From: Pseudomonadota bacterium | GTDB taxonomy: Bacteria; Pseudomonadota; Gammaproteobacteria; Xanthomonadales; Xanthomonadaceae | Reading direction: 5' to 3' | Length of the DNA: 64,000 nt | NCBI GenBank assembly: GCA_023390905.1 | Contig: JAEWBY010000079.1 | Span: forward strand, 85,913-149,912 | Shown: positions 15,965 through 25,505 of the stretch, one piece after another | How positions within the stretch are numbered: the first letter of the stretch is position 1 | Layout: each line of letters starts with the position of its first letter | The notes under the pieces: model-generated | Seen by the model: the letters and a program-made list of their open reading frames with translations, nothing else | Told to the model about the DNA's origin: nothing | Database searches by the model: none | Program-made: the position numbers and the translations under genes

Positions 15965-18052
15965 ATGAAGAAACAACCCCTTGTGATCGCACTGGCCGTG
16001 GCGATGGCCAGCCCGATGTGCGCGGCCTGGGCCGCCGACGAAGACCAGGACCACGCGGGGCATGCACTGCATGCGGCCGCGCCCGCCGAGAGCGTCGCGC
16101 AGATCGAAGGCGTGGTCGTACTCGGTGTCGCGCCGAGCCAGTCCAACACCTTCGTCACCGATCCGAAACTGCCGCGGCAGCCGGTGCCGGCCAGCGATGG
16201 CGCGGACTATCTGAAGACGATTCCCGGATTTTCCCTGGTGCGCAGCGGTGGCACCAATGGCGATCCGGTGCTGCGCGGGATGTTCGGCTCGCGCCTGAAC
16301 CTGCTGACCAATGACGGCGCGATGAGCGGCGCCTGTCCTTCACGCATGGACAATGCGATGTCCTACATCTCGCCAGAGACCTACGATCGCCTGACGGTCA
16401 TCAAGGGGCCGCAGAGTGTGCTGTGGGGGGGTGGCGCCTCCGCGGGCACGGTGCGCTTCGAACGCGAGATTCCATATTTCGATCGCCCCGGCGTGCGCAT
16501 CAATGCGAGCGCGCTGGCCGGTGGAAACAACCGCAACGATCAAGTGCTCGATCTGAGCGCGGGTACGCCGGCCGGTTACGCGCGCGTCACCGCCAATCGT
16601 TCCGAGGCCGATGACTATCGCGACGGCAACGGCGATACCGTGCCCAGCGCCTGGTACAAGTGGAACGCCGACGCGGCGCTGGGCTGGACGCCCGATGCGG
16701 ACACGGTGCTGGAACTGAGCGCGGGCACCGGGGATGCATGGGCACGCTATGCCGGTCGCGGCATGGATGGCAGCCAGTTCAAGCGCGACAGCGTCGGTTT
16801 GCGCTTCGAGAAGAAGAACATCGGCGGCGTGTTCGATGCGATCGTCGCCAACGTCTATCACAACGATGTCGATCACGTGATGGACAACTACACGCTGCGC
16901 GAACCGGACATGACCAGCAGCATGCCGATGCCGATGGCGAGCAACGTCCGCCACATCACCCGTGGCGGTCGCGTCGCCGGCACCTGGCAGCATGACAAGT
17001 GGGAAGTGACCGCCGGTTTCGACGTGCGCCGCAGCCGTCACAGCCAGCGCAGCGCGATGGGACGCGGAACCTACCAGCAGAAGCCGTGGACCGTGGATGC
17101 GAAGTTTGGCAACGCCGGCGTATTCGCCGAATCGCACTGGCACCTGACCGGCAAGCATCATGTGATGAGCGGCCTGCGCATCGATCGCGCCGAAGCCGAG
17201 GACGTGCGGGTCAGCACCGGCGGCATGATGCCGATGCCCAATCCCACGCGCGGCGTGACGCGCAACGAAACACTCCCGAGCGCCTTCGTTCGCTACGAGT
17301 ACGACATGGCCGGGCGCTGGGGTGCGTACGCGGGCCTGGGCCACACGCAGCGCATGCCCGACTACTGGGAACTGTTCTCGCCGAAGATGGGCCCGGCCGG
17401 CTCGGTCAATGCATTCGCCGGCGTGCAGCCCGAACGCACCACCCAACTCGACGTGGGCATGCAGTACCGCGGCGCGAAGATCAATGCGTGGGCGTCGTTG
17501 TACATCGGGCGCATGCAGGACTACATCGCGTTCGACTATTACGCGGGCGGCATGGGCGCAACCACGCGCGCACGCAACCTCGATGCCGATATCCACGGCG
17601 GTGAAGCGGGCATCGAATGGCGTCCGGCCGAGGCATGGAAGCTCGGTGGCGTCATTGCCTATGCCTGGGGCGAAGCACGCGACAGCGGCCAGCCGCTGCC
17701 GCAGATGCCGCCGCTGGAGGCGCGTTTCAACGCCAGCTACGAAGGCGAGCGCTGGAGCGCCGGTGCGCTGCTGCGCGTGGTCGATGCGCAGACGCGCGTC
17801 AACACGGGGCAGGGCAACGTGGTCGGGCGTGATCTTGGCCCGTCGCCGGGTTTCGCGGTCTTTTCGATCAACGCCGGCTACCGCATCGACGATCGCCTGA
17901 GCGTGACCGCAGGCATCGACAATCTGTTCGACCGCGCCTACAGCGAACACCTGAACCTGGCCGGCAACAGCGCCTTCGGCTATCCGGCCGATCCCGTGCG
18001 CATCAACGAGCCCGGCCGCACGGCGTGGCTGAAGCTCAACTTCAGCTACTGA
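15965..18052 (+). CDS. nosA: TonB-dependent copper receptor (OprC/NosA family)
   Basis: An outer-membrane receptor of 695 residues that should bring copper into the periplasm for NirK, NosZ and azurins. It has a signal peptide (ending AWA, residue 21), a His-rich mature start (DEDQDHAGHALH), a plug domain with GDPVLRGMFGSRLNLL and a 22-strand type barrel ending in LKLNFSY. The plug contains ACPSRMDNAM, matching the C-x3-M copper-binding pair described for OprC. Met-rich loops (SSMPMPMAS, GGMMPMPNP) add further soft-metal ligands. The ATG at 15965 follows GGAGAG; upstream in-frame starts lack a signal peptide. An FNR-type box suggests anaerobic induction. Confidence 0.93.
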   Translation: MKKQPLVIALAVAMASPMCAAWAADEDQDHAGHALHAAAPAESVAQIEGVVVLGVAPSQSNTFVTDPKLPRQPVPASDGADYLKTIPGFSLVRSGGTNGDPVLRGMFGSRLNLLTNDGAMSGACPSRMDNAMSYISPETYDRLTVIKGPQSVLWGGGASAGTVRFEREIPYFDRPGVRINASALAGGNNRNDQVLDLSAGTPAGYARVTANRSEADDYRDGNGDTVPSAWYKWNADAALGWTPDADTVLELSAGTGDAWARYAGRGMDGSQFKRDSVGLRFEKKNIGGVFDAIVANVYHNDVDHVMDNYTLREPDMTSSMPMPMASNVRHITRGGRVAGTWQHDKWEVTAGFDVRRSRHSQRSAMGRGTYQQKPWTVDAKFGNAGVFAESHWHLTGKHHVMSGLRIDRAEAEDVRVSTGGMMPMPNPTRGVTRNETLPSAFVRYEYDMAGRWGAYAGLGHTQRMPDYWELFSPKMGPAGSVNAFAGVQPERTTQLDVGMQYRGAKINAWASLYIGRMQDYIAFDYYAGGMGATTRARNLDADIHGGEAGIEWRPAEAWKLGGVIAYAWGEARDSGQPLPQMPPLEARFNASYEGERWSAGALLRVVDAQTRVNTGQGNVVGRDLGPSPGFAVFSINAGYRIDDRLSVTAGIDNLFDRAYSEHLNLAGNSAFGYPADPVRINEPGRTAWLKLNFSY

Positions 18053-18103
18053 GCTCGCCTGCAATGCCCCGATGCAACACATCCAAGAAGAAAAGGAGCA
18101 CCC

Positions 18104-19336
18104 ATGAATGCAATTCTCCGCGGCTGGCCCCTGCTGGCCTGTGCTTTGGCCGTCACCGGCGCGCAGGCCGCCACGCCTGACGCGAACAGCGGCGCACTCA
18201 GCATGAGCGCGCGCTACCGGCATGAAAGCGTCGATCAGGACAACGCGCTGCGCAGCGCGCAAGCCGATACGCTGCGCCTGCGCCTGGGCTACCGCACGCC
18301 GGTCTGGCACGGCTTCAGCGCACTGGCCGAGGCCGATTACGTCGGCCATCTGGATTCAACGCATTACAACAGCACGCGCAACGGTTCGATCCACCGCAGC
18401 GTCATCGCCGATCCGGACGGCGCCGAGATCAACCAGGCACTGCTGCGCTTTGCGACCAAGCAGGGCAGCGTGCAAGCCGGACGGCAGCGGATCACCTTCG
18501 ACAACCAGCGCTTCATCGGCGCGGTGGCGTGGCGGCAGAACGAACAGACCTTCGACGGCGGCTGGCTGCAATGGACGCCGGGTGATCGCTTCGTGCTGGA
18601 TTACGTGTACATCGACAACGTCAACACGGTGTTCGGTCCGGATGCGCCGTACCCGGCCAGCACCACGACGGTCGGCAACATCCATGGCGACAGCCATCTG
18701 TTGCGCGGGCAGGTCAGGATCGCACCGGCGCTGACGCTGGTCGGCTACCAGTACCGTCTGGACATGGACAACATCGCGGTGGCCGCCGGTGCACCGCTCG
18801 GCACGTTGTCCAGCAAGACCAGCGGCCTGCGCGCGACCGGACAGGCCAAGGGCTTTTCCTATGCCGCCGAATACGCGCGGCAGAGCGAACTCGATGGCAA
18901 CCCGTGGCAACTGGACAGCCGTTATTCGCTGCTCGAACTCGGATACAGCCACGCATGGCTGCAGGCGAAGATCGGACAGGAACGCCTCGGCGCCGGCACG
19001 GGCGTCGGCAATCGCGCGTTCCAGACACCGCTGGCGACCAAGCACATCTTCCAGGGGTGGGCGGACCTGTTCCTCACCACGCCGGCCGATGGCCTGCGCG
19101 ATCGCTATGCCGGCATCACCGCCAAGGGCGGCGGCCAGTGGCAGGCGTGGTATCACGACTTCCACGATGATCGCAGCGGCGCACGTTTCGGCCGCGAACT
19201 GGATCTGTCCTATGGTCGCGCGATTCCCGGTGTGAAGGGACTGGATGGCCTGATCAAGCTCGCACGCTATCGCAGCGCCGATGCGCGCACCGTCGATACC
19301 GACAAGCTGTGGCTGCAACTGGACTACCGCTACTGA
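18104..19336 (+). CDS. Outer-membrane porin, alginate-export-like beta barrel
   Basis: A 410-residue protein with a signal peptide (ending AQA, about residue 22) and regularly spaced aromatic beta-strands, finishing on LWLQLDYRY, the C-terminal aromatic signature of outer-membrane barrels. The segments AGRQRITFDNQRFIGAVAWR and QNEQTFDGGWLQ resemble the alginate-export porin family. The solute is unknown. AAGGAG precedes the ATG, and the gene begins 51 bases after the copper receptor, so the two are probably one transcript. A nitrate/nitrite or metal-permeation role is possible but only suggested by context. Confidence 0.8.
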   Translation: MNAILRGWPLLACALAVTGAQAATPDANSGALSMSARYRHESVDQDNALRSAQADTLRLRLGYRTPVWHGFSALAEADYVGHLDSTHYNSTRNGSIHRSVIADPDGAEINQALLRFATKQGSVQAGRQRITFDNQRFIGAVAWRQNEQTFDGGWLQWTPGDRFVLDYVYIDNVNTVFGPDAPYPASTTTVGNIHGDSHLLRGQVRIAPALTLVGYQYRLDMDNIAVAAGAPLGTLSSKTSGLRATGQAKGFSYAAEYARQSELDGNPWQLDSRYSLLELGYSHAWLQAKIGQERLGAGTGVGNRAFQTPLATKHIFQGWADLFLTTPADGLRDRYAGITAKGGGQWQAWYHDFHDDRSGARFGRELDLSYGRAIPGVKGLDGLIKLARYRSADARTVDTDKLWLQLDYRY

Positions 19337-19358
19337 GTCATCGGGTGACCGCGTTCAC

Positions 19359-19372
19359 TTGACGTGGATCAA
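19359..19372. promoter_or_regulatory. FNR/ANR-type box upstream of ubiD-ubiU-ubiV
   Basis: TTGACGTGGATCAA, 59 bases before the ubiD ATG and just after the porin stop. Confidence 0.82.
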
Positions 19373-19431
19373 GGAGGGCCGCCAGGGGGCTGCGCAGAAT
19401 GCCAGTCCCCCGGCGCGAGTGCTTACGCGGC

Positions 19432-20919
19432 ATGTCCTACCACGATCTGCGCGGATTCCTGCAACATCTGGCGGCACACGCCCAACTGCTGGAAATCGAT
19501 GCGCGCATCGAGCCGGAGCTGGAAAGCACCGCACTGAGCCTGCGCGCGCTCCGCGCCGATGGCCCGGCGCTGCTGATGAACAACAACGGCTCGGCGCACC
19601 CGCTGCTGGGCAACCTGTTCGGACATCGACGCCGCATCCAGCTTGCCCTGGCCGATCGCCCACTCAGCTCGCTGCGCGAGCTGGGTGAACTGCTGGCCTC
19701 GCTGAAGGACCCGCGCTGGCCGACCAGCCTGCGCGGCGCACTGGCGAACTGGCCCGAACTCGCGCAACTGGCGCACGTCGCGCCACGCCGTGTCGAACAC
19801 GCCGAATTCAACGAGCATGTGTTGCAGGGCGAGGAAATCGATCTGGGCCGTCTGCCGATCCAGCGCTGCTGGCCCGAGGATATCGATCGCCTGATCACCT
19901 TCGGCCTGGTGATCACGCGCGGCACGCGCCAGCAGCGGCAGAACGTGGCGATCTACCGGCAGCAGGTCATCGGCCGCAACCGCGTGATCATGCGCTGGCT
20001 GCCGCATCGCGGCGGCGCGCTCGACTTCGCCAGTTGGCAGTCCGCGCATCCGGACGAACCCTTCCCGGTCCTCGTGGCGATCGGCGCGGACCCGGCGACG
20101 TTGCTGGCGGCAGTCGCGCCCGTGCCCGATACGCTGTCCGAATACGAGTTCGCGGGGCTGCTCCGCGCCGCGCGCACGCGTGTCTGGCACAGCGAGCTGA
20201 CCGGGCTGGAAGCGCCGGCGAGCGCGGAGATCCTGCTCGAAGGCTTCATCCGTCCGGGCGATGTGGCACTGGAAGGGCCCTTCGGCGATCACACCGGCTA
20301 CTACAACACGCAGGCGCCATTCCCGGTGTTCACCATCGAGCGCATGCGACTGCGCGGCGACGCGATCTATCACGGCAGCTACATGGGCCGCGCGCCATTC
20401 GACGAGCCGTCGGTGCTGGCGATGGCGCTCAACGACGTGTTCGTGCCGATCCTGTGCAAGGTGTTTCCGGAAATCGTGGATTTCTATCTGCCGCCGGAAG
20501 CCTGTTCGTATCGCATCGCGGTGGTCAGCATCCGCAAGCAGTACGCCGGCCACGCACGCCGCGTGATGATGGGCATCTGGTCGTACCTGCGCCAGTTCAC
20601 CTACACCAAGTTCGTGATCGTCACCGACGAGGACATCGACGTGCGCGACTGGTCGCAGGTGATCTGGGCGATCTCCACGCGCGTGGATCCGGCGCGCGAC
20701 AGTCTGCTGGTGGAGAACACGCCGATCGACTACCTCGATTTCGCCACGCCGGTCTCGGGACTGGGCTCCAAGCTCGGTCTGGACGCCACGCGCAAATGGG
20801 CCGGGGAAAGCGATCGCGAATGGGGCCGGCCGATCACGCTGGATCCCGCGGTCGAGGAGCGCATGGACACGCTGTGGACCCGCATCTGCCGTTCCTACGA
20901 AGCCGCTAACCAGTCCTGA
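19432..20919 (+). CDS. ubiD: UbiD-type 4-hydroxy-3-polyprenylbenzoate decarboxylase
   Basis: UbiD uses prenylated FMN to decarboxylate the ubiquinone precursor. The 495-residue protein has typical blocks: EGPFGDHTGYYN, SYMGRAPFDEPSVLAMALND, LPPEACSYRIAVVSIRKQY and the tail SGLGSKLGLDATRKW. The ATG at 19432 aligns with the UbiD N-terminus (YHDLRGFLQHL); an in-frame ATG at 19399 is possible. It is the first gene of a ubiD-ubiU-ubiV run with an FNR-type box, so this is probably the anaerobic supply of the decarboxylase. No ubiX is visible here. Confidence 0.93.
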   Translation: MSYHDLRGFLQHLAAHAQLLEIDARIEPELESTALSLRALRADGPALLMNNNGSAHPLLGNLFGHRRRIQLALADRPLSSLRELGELLASLKDPRWPTSLRGALANWPELAQLAHVAPRRVEHAEFNEHVLQGEEIDLGRLPIQRCWPEDIDRLITFGLVITRGTRQQRQNVAIYRQQVIGRNRVIMRWLPHRGGALDFASWQSAHPDEPFPVLVAIGADPATLLAAVAPVPDTLSEYEFAGLLRAARTRVWHSELTGLEAPASAEILLEGFIRPGDVALEGPFGDHTGYYNTQAPFPVFTIERMRLRGDAIYHGSYMGRAPFDEPSVLAMALNDVFVPILCKVFPEIVDFYLPPEACSYRIAVVSIRKQYAGHARRVMMGIWSYLRQFTYTKFVIVTDEDIDVRDWSQVIWAISTRVDPARDSLLVENTPIDYLDFATPVSGLGSKLGLDATRKWAGESDREWGRPITLDPAVEERMDTLWTRICRSYEAANQS

Positions 20920-20944
20920 CGGACGCCAAGATCCGGAGGTCGTG

Positions 20945-21940
20945 ATGCAACTGGTGTGTCCTGCTGGCAACCTGCCGGCTCTGAAAACCGCGATCGATGC
21001 GGGCGCCGATGCGGTCTATGCCGGCTTTCGCGATCAGACCAACGCACGCGCGTTTCCCGGCCTGAACTTCAGCGATGAAGAACTCGGCGAAGGGATCGCC
21101 TACGCGCGTGCGCGCGGCCGCCAGGTGTATCTGGCGCTCAATACGTATCCGGACAGCGCGTCGCTGCCGATCTGGCAACGGGCGGTGGATCACGCGGCCG
21201 CGCTCGGCGCCGATGCCATCATTGCGGCCGAGGCGGCGGTGCTCGATTACGCCTGCCGCACGTATCCGCGTTTGCCGCGCCACCTCTCCGTGCAGGGCTC
21301 GGCGACCACGGCGCCCGCGCTGCGCTATGCGCACGAACGCTTCGGCATCGCGCGCGCCGTGCTGCCGCGCGTGCTGTCCGTGCAGCAGGTGGAGCGCCTG
21401 TGCCAGACCTCGCCGGTGCCGCTGGAAGTGTTCGCCTTCGGCAGCCTGTGCATCATGGTGGAAGGCCGCTGCCAGTTGTCGAGCTACGTCACCGGCGTCT
21501 CGCCGAACCGGCATGGCGTGTGCTCGCCGGCTTCATTCGTGCGCTGGGAGGAACACGCCGACGATCAGCGCAGCGTGCGCCTGAACGGCGTGCTGATCGA
21601 TCGCTTCCAGCCCGATGAACCGGCGGGCTATCCGACCGTATGCAAGGGCCGTTATCGCGTCGGCCAAGACATCTTCCACGCGCTGGAAGAACCGACCAGT
21701 CTCAACACGCTGTCACTGCTGCCGCGCCTGGCGCAGGCGGGCGTGGTGGCCTTCAAGATCGAAGGGCGCCAGCGCGGCGCGGCCTACGTGGGCAGCGTGA
21801 CCCGCACCTGGCGCGCGGCGATCGACGCCTGGCGCGCCTCCCCGGAATGGCAGCCACGAGCGGAGTGGGAGAAGGCGCTCGCCGCGCATGCCGAAGGACA
21901 ACAGACCACGCTGGGAGCCTATCACCGTGCCTGGCATTGA
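20945..21940 (+). CDS. ubiU: O2-independent ubiquinone hydroxylase subunit UbiU (U32 family)
   Basis: UbiU and UbiV form an iron-sulfur heterodimer needed for hydroxylation steps of ubiquinone synthesis without O2. The 331-residue protein has the U32 fold start MQLVCPAGNLPALKTAIDAG. The four cluster cysteines are in GSLCIMVEGRC, HGVC and YPTVCKGRY. The ATG at 20945 has GGAGG at good spacing; the GTG just before it is less likely. It lies 25 bases after ubiD, and the ubiV start comes 4 bases after its stop. Confidence 0.95.
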   Translation: MQLVCPAGNLPALKTAIDAGADAVYAGFRDQTNARAFPGLNFSDEELGEGIAYARARGRQVYLALNTYPDSASLPIWQRAVDHAAALGADAIIAAEAAVLDYACRTYPRLPRHLSVQGSATTAPALRYAHERFGIARAVLPRVLSVQQVERLCQTSPVPLEVFAFGSLCIMVEGRCQLSSYVTGVSPNRHGVCSPASFVRWEEHADDQRSVRLNGVLIDRFQPDEPAGYPTVCKGRYRVGQDIFHALEEPTSLNTLSLLPRLAQAGVVAFKIEGRQRGAAYVGSVTRTWRAAIDAWRASPEWQPRAEWEKALAAHAEGQQTTLGAYHRAWH

Positions 21941-21944
21941 ACCG

Positions 21945-22844
21945 ATGAAGCTGAGCCTGGGGCCGCTGCAGTACTTCTGGCCGCGCGAACGCGTGCTCGC
22001 GTTCTATCGGCAGGCGATCGACTGGCCGCTGGACATCCTCTACCTTGGCGAGACCGTGTGCAGCAAGCGCCGCGAACTGCGCACGCGCGACTGGCTGGAA
22101 CTGGCCGTGGAGCTGGCCGCCTGCGGCAAGGAGATCGTGCTGTCATCGCTCGCGCTGATCGAGGCCGAATCCGAACTCGGCAGCGTGGTTCGGCTCGCCG
22201 AGAACGGCCGCTTCCTGATCGAAGCCAATGATCTGTCGGCCGTGCAGTTGTGTCGTGAGCGCACGCTGCCGTTCGTCGCCGGCCCCAGCCTCAACGTCTA
22301 CAACCATGTGACGCTCGGGCTGCTGATCGAAGACGGCCTGCGGCGCTGGGTGCCGGGCGTGGAGCAGGGCAGGGAACTTCTGTCTGCGATCCGCGCGGGC
22401 CTGATCGCCGATGGCCGCGCGATGCCGGAACTGGAAGTGCAGGCGTGGGGGCGGCTGCCACTGGCGTATTCGGCGCGCTGTTTCACCGCGCGTGCACTGG
22501 ATCTGCCCAAGGACAATTGTGGCTTCCGCTGCATTGACTATCCCGATGGCCTGCGCCTGTCCACGCGCGAGGATGAATCCTTCATGGTCATCAACGGCAT
22601 CCAGATCCAGGGCGCGGAGATCATCGATCTGGGGCCGGAGCGGGATGAGTTGATCGCGTGCGGCGTCGACATCCTGCGCCTGTCTCCGCAGGCCGAGGAG
22701 ATGCCGGCGATCGTCGATCACTTCCATCGCATGCTGCGCTCGCCGGTCCCGCCGCCCAGGATCGGCGCGCGCAATGGGTATTGGCATGGGCAACCGGGGA
22801 AGGCGTCGCTGGCGGCAGCCGGCGCATTGCGCGGCGAGACTTGA
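21945..22844 (+). CDS. ubiV: O2-independent ubiquinone hydroxylase subunit UbiV (U32 family)
   Basis: Partner of UbiU. The 299-residue protein begins MKLSLGPLQYFWPRERV, as UbiV does. The four iron-sulfur cysteines are recognisable: ETVCSKRRELR near residue 39, then ARCFTARA and KDNCGFRCIDYP. The start at 21945 follows the ubiU stop by 4 bases. An upstream start at 21888 would only add residues overlapping ubiU. Downstream, 22845-23046 holds nothing recognisable before the convergent nadB. Confidence 0.95.
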   Translation: MKLSLGPLQYFWPRERVLAFYRQAIDWPLDILYLGETVCSKRRELRTRDWLELAVELAACGKEIVLSSLALIEAESELGSVVRLAENGRFLIEANDLSAVQLCRERTLPFVAGPSLNVYNHVTLGLLIEDGLRRWVPGVEQGRELLSAIRAGLIADGRAMPELEVQAWGRLPLAYSARCFTARALDLPKDNCGFRCIDYPDGLRLSTREDESFMVINGIQIQGAEIIDLGPERDELIACGVDILRLSPQAEEMPAIVDHFHRMLRSPVPPPRIGARNGYWHGQPGKASLAAAGALRGET

Positions 22845-23046
22845 ACCCGCACGCGCGGCTGGCCAGGCAGGCTTCGAACGCGCCGTGGCCATCGCGATGT
22901 CGCGGCTCGTATTGAACGGGCGCAGGTCTGAGCAACGGCCGCGGCGAAGACGATAGGGCATGTCATTCGCTTGAGCGCCGGACGCAGCAACCGATCAGGC
23001 CAACAGGCGACATGCCGCGATGGCGGCAGCGGATCCGATGGCGCGG

Positions 23047-24489
23047 TCAGCTCACCGCATCGCTGCGGAAATGCGCGCCCAGGCTGAGGCGGCGTTGCTG
23101 CGCGGCGGCGAGCATGCGCAGCACCAGTCCGGCCTGCCAGGTGCGCGCGAGCGCCCGATCCTCGCCGATGGACTGCTCGGCCGCGCGCATCGAATCCGCG
23201 TTGCGGACCGGTCCGAGTGCGTGCCAGGCAACAGCGCGCAATGCATTCAACTGCGCGTCGTCTGCGCTGCGTCCGCGTTCGACTTGTCGGCTCGAACCCT
23301 GCGCGGCGCGGCGTCGTACATGCGCCAATGCGCGCCCCAGGCGACGCCCGTAGACCACGCCTTCCAGCAGCGAATTGCTGGCCAGTCGATTGGCGCCATG
23401 CACGCCATTGCAGGCGGCTTCGCCCACTGCGTGCAAGCCGGACACGCAGGTATGCCCGTCGAGATCCACCGCGATGCCACCCATGTGGAAATGCGCCGCC
23501 GGCGTGACGGGAATGCGTTGCAAGCGAGGATCGATGCCATGTCGCCGGCAGATGCCGTAGACCGTCGGAAACTGCGTCCAGTCCTTCTGCAGATGGGTGG
23601 CGTCCAGCCATACGCGCTGGCCGCTCTGCTGCACCTCCCACACGCGCCGCGCGACCCGATCGCGCGGAGCCAGATCGCCCAGCGGATGCAGGCCTTCCAT
23701 CAGCGCGTGCCCTTCGTCGTCATACAGGCGTGCACCGGCACCGCGCAGCGCTTCGGTGATCAGCGGCAGCGCCCCCTGCACCGGCACCTGCAACGCGGTG
23801 GGATGAAACTGCATGAACTCGATGTCGCGCGCGGCCGCACCCGCCGCCAGCGCCAGCGCAAGACCGTTGCCGTCGGCGCCGGAGGGATTGGTGCTGGCGG
23901 CGAACAATGCGCCGCAGCCGCCGGTCGCCAGTACGACATCGTCGCAATCGACGTCCTCGATCTGGGCGTCCTCGCTGCGCAGGCGCACGCCGCGGATGCC
24001 GTTGTCGTCCACGTGCAGCGCGTGGAGCTGCCAGGGCGCATGCAGGCGGATGTGCGGGGCCTGCTGGGCCACGCGCAGCAATGCCGCCAGCAGTGATGCA
24101 CCGCTGGCATCGCCACCGGCGTGCACGACACGATGGCGGTGGTGCCCGCCTTCGCGCGCGAGCAGGAAATCCATGCCCTGCAGGTCGAACGGCACGCCCT
24201 GCAATTGCAGCCAGCGAACCGCGAGCGGAGCGTGTTCGACCAGATAGTGCACGGCGTCGTAGTCGTTGTGGCACGCGCCGGCGACGAGCGTGTCCTGTGC
24301 ATGATCGGCCGGGCTGTCGCCCGCGCCGAGTGCCGCGGCGATCCCGCCCTGCGCCAGCGCGGTGCACGCGCCGGTGCCGGGCGGCGCGCGTCCGATCAGC
24401 AACACCGGGCGCGGCGCCGCCGACAGCGCGACCGCCAGCCCGGCCACGCCGCAACCGACGATCACCAACGGGCGTTCGCCGTCCCTCAT
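23047..24489 (-). CDS. nadB: L-aspartate oxidase, copy 2 (with nadA)
   Basis: A second NadB, 480 residues, starting on the FAD motif VIVGCGVAGLAVALSAA. The blocks LATGGCGALFAASTNPSG, FMQFHPTALQV, TPAAHFHMGG and ASNSLLEGVVYGRR are all present. It overlaps nadA by four bases (ATGA), as expected for translational coupling of the two-enzyme quinolinate synthase pair. It is clearly a paralogue of copy 1 (8778-10292). The operon is ubiT-nadA-nadB, with an FNR-type box upstream of ubiT. Confidence 0.94.
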   Translation of the reverse strand: MRDGERPLVIVGCGVAGLAVALSAAPRPVLLIGRAPPGTGACTALAQGGIAAALGAGDSPADHAQDTLVAGACHNDYDAVHYLVEHAPLAVRWLQLQGVPFDLQGMDFLLAREGGHHRHRVVHAGGDASGASLLAALLRVAQQAPHIRLHAPWQLHALHVDDNGIRGVRLRSEDAQIEDVDCDDVVLATGGCGALFAASTNPSGADGNGLALALAAGAAARDIEFMQFHPTALQVPVQGALPLITEALRGAGARLYDDEGHALMEGLHPLGDLAPRDRVARRVWEVQQSGQRVWLDATHLQKDWTQFPTVYGICRRHGIDPRLQRIPVTPAAHFHMGGIAVDLDGHTCVSGLHAVGEAACNGVHGANRLASNSLLEGVVYGRRLGRALAHVRRRAAQGSSRQVERGRSADDAQLNALRAVAWHALGPVRNADSMRAAEQSIGEDRALARTWQAGLVLRMLAAAQQRRLSLGAHFRSDAVS

Positions 24490-25505
24490 GCGCGATCCTG
24501 GCGGCCGACGGCGAGCATGCGTTCCAGCGCGGCGCGGGCGCGTTCCGCGATCTCGGCCGGCACGTGCACTTCATGCCGCAGTTCACTCAGGCAGGCATGG
24601 ATGTTGGGCAAGGTGATCCGCTTCATGTGCGGGCACAGATTGCAGGGTTTGATGAACTCGATCGCAGGAAAGCGTGAGCGCAGGTTGTCGGCCATCGAGC
24701 ATTCGGTGATCAACGCCACGCGCTGCGGTCGTTCGCGTTCCAGCCACGCGCCCATCGCGGTGGTCGAGCCGACGAAGTCCGCCTCGTCCTGCACCTCGGG
24801 CGGGCACTCCGGGTGCGCCACGACGCGCGCGTCGAACTGTTCGCGTACGTGCCGGGCCTGGCTGCGGGTGAACTTCTCGTGCACTTCGCAACGGCCATCC
24901 CACAGGATCAGTTCCACGCCGGTCTGCTCGGCCACGTGTCGGCCGAGAAATGCGTCGGGCAGGAAGATCACCTTGTCCGCGCCCATGGCTTCCACCACCT
25001 GCACGGCATTGGCCGACGTGCAGCAGGCATCGGATTCGGCCTTCACTTCCGCGCTCGTGTTGACGTAGGTGACCACCGGCGCGCCCGGGTGCGCGGCGCG
25101 CAGCCGACGCACGTCTTCGGCCGTGATCGAACTGGCCAGCGAGCAGCCGGCTTCCGGATCGGGAATCAGCACGCGGCGATCCGGCGCGAGGATCTTCGCC
25201 GTCTCGGCCATGAAGTGGACGCCGCAGAGCACGATCGTTTCCGCGTCGCAGCGGGCGGCGGCCTGCGCGAGCGCCAGCGAATCGCCGGTGACGTCGGCCA
25301 CGCCGTGGAAGATCTCGGGCGATTGATAGCTGTGCGCCATGATCACCGCGCCGCGCTCGCGCTTGAGCGTCTGGATGGCATCGATCCACGGCAGGTGCAG
25401 CGGCCATTCCAGGCACGGCACGGTATCGCCGATACGCGCGGTGACATCGGCGTAGCGCTGTTCGAGTTCCTCGCTCCAGCGTGGCAGCGTCGCGGCGGGG
25501 CTCAT
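24486..25505 (-). CDS. nadA: Quinolinate synthase
   Basis: NadA condenses iminoaspartate with dihydroxyacetone phosphate to quinolinate using an O2-sensitive [4Fe-4S] cluster. The 339-residue protein has IMAHSYQSPEIFHGVADVTGD, the cluster cysteines in IVLCGVHFMAE, AHPECPPEV and IKPCNLCPHMKRI, and KAESDACCTSANA. The ATG at 25505 overlaps the ubiT stop by four bases. Upstream in-frame starts would run into ubiT. Confidence 0.96.
   Translation of the reverse strand: MSPAATLPRWSEELEQRYADVTARIGDTVPCLEWPLHLPWIDAIQTLKRERGAVIMAHSYQSPEIFHGVADVTGDSLALAQAAARCDAETIVLCGVHFMAETAKILAPDRRVLIPDPEAGCSLASSITAEDVRRLRAAHPGAPVVTYVNTSAEVKAESDACCTSANAVQVVEAMGADKVIFLPDAFLGRHVAEQTGVELILWDGRCEVHEKFTRSQARHVREQFDARVVAHPECPPEVQDEADFVGSTTAMGAWLERERPQRVALITECSMADNLRSRFPAIEFIKPCNLCPHMKRITLPNIHACLSELRHEVHVPAEIAERARAALERMLAVGRQDRA

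Noticed and set aside
16340..18349. Minus-strand frame antisense to the copper receptor
   Set aside because: Shadow; the plus-strand receptor has signal peptide, plug and barrel features.
22845..23046. Possible small gene between ubiV and nadB
   Set aside because: No ORF with a ribosome site or sensible composition on either strand.
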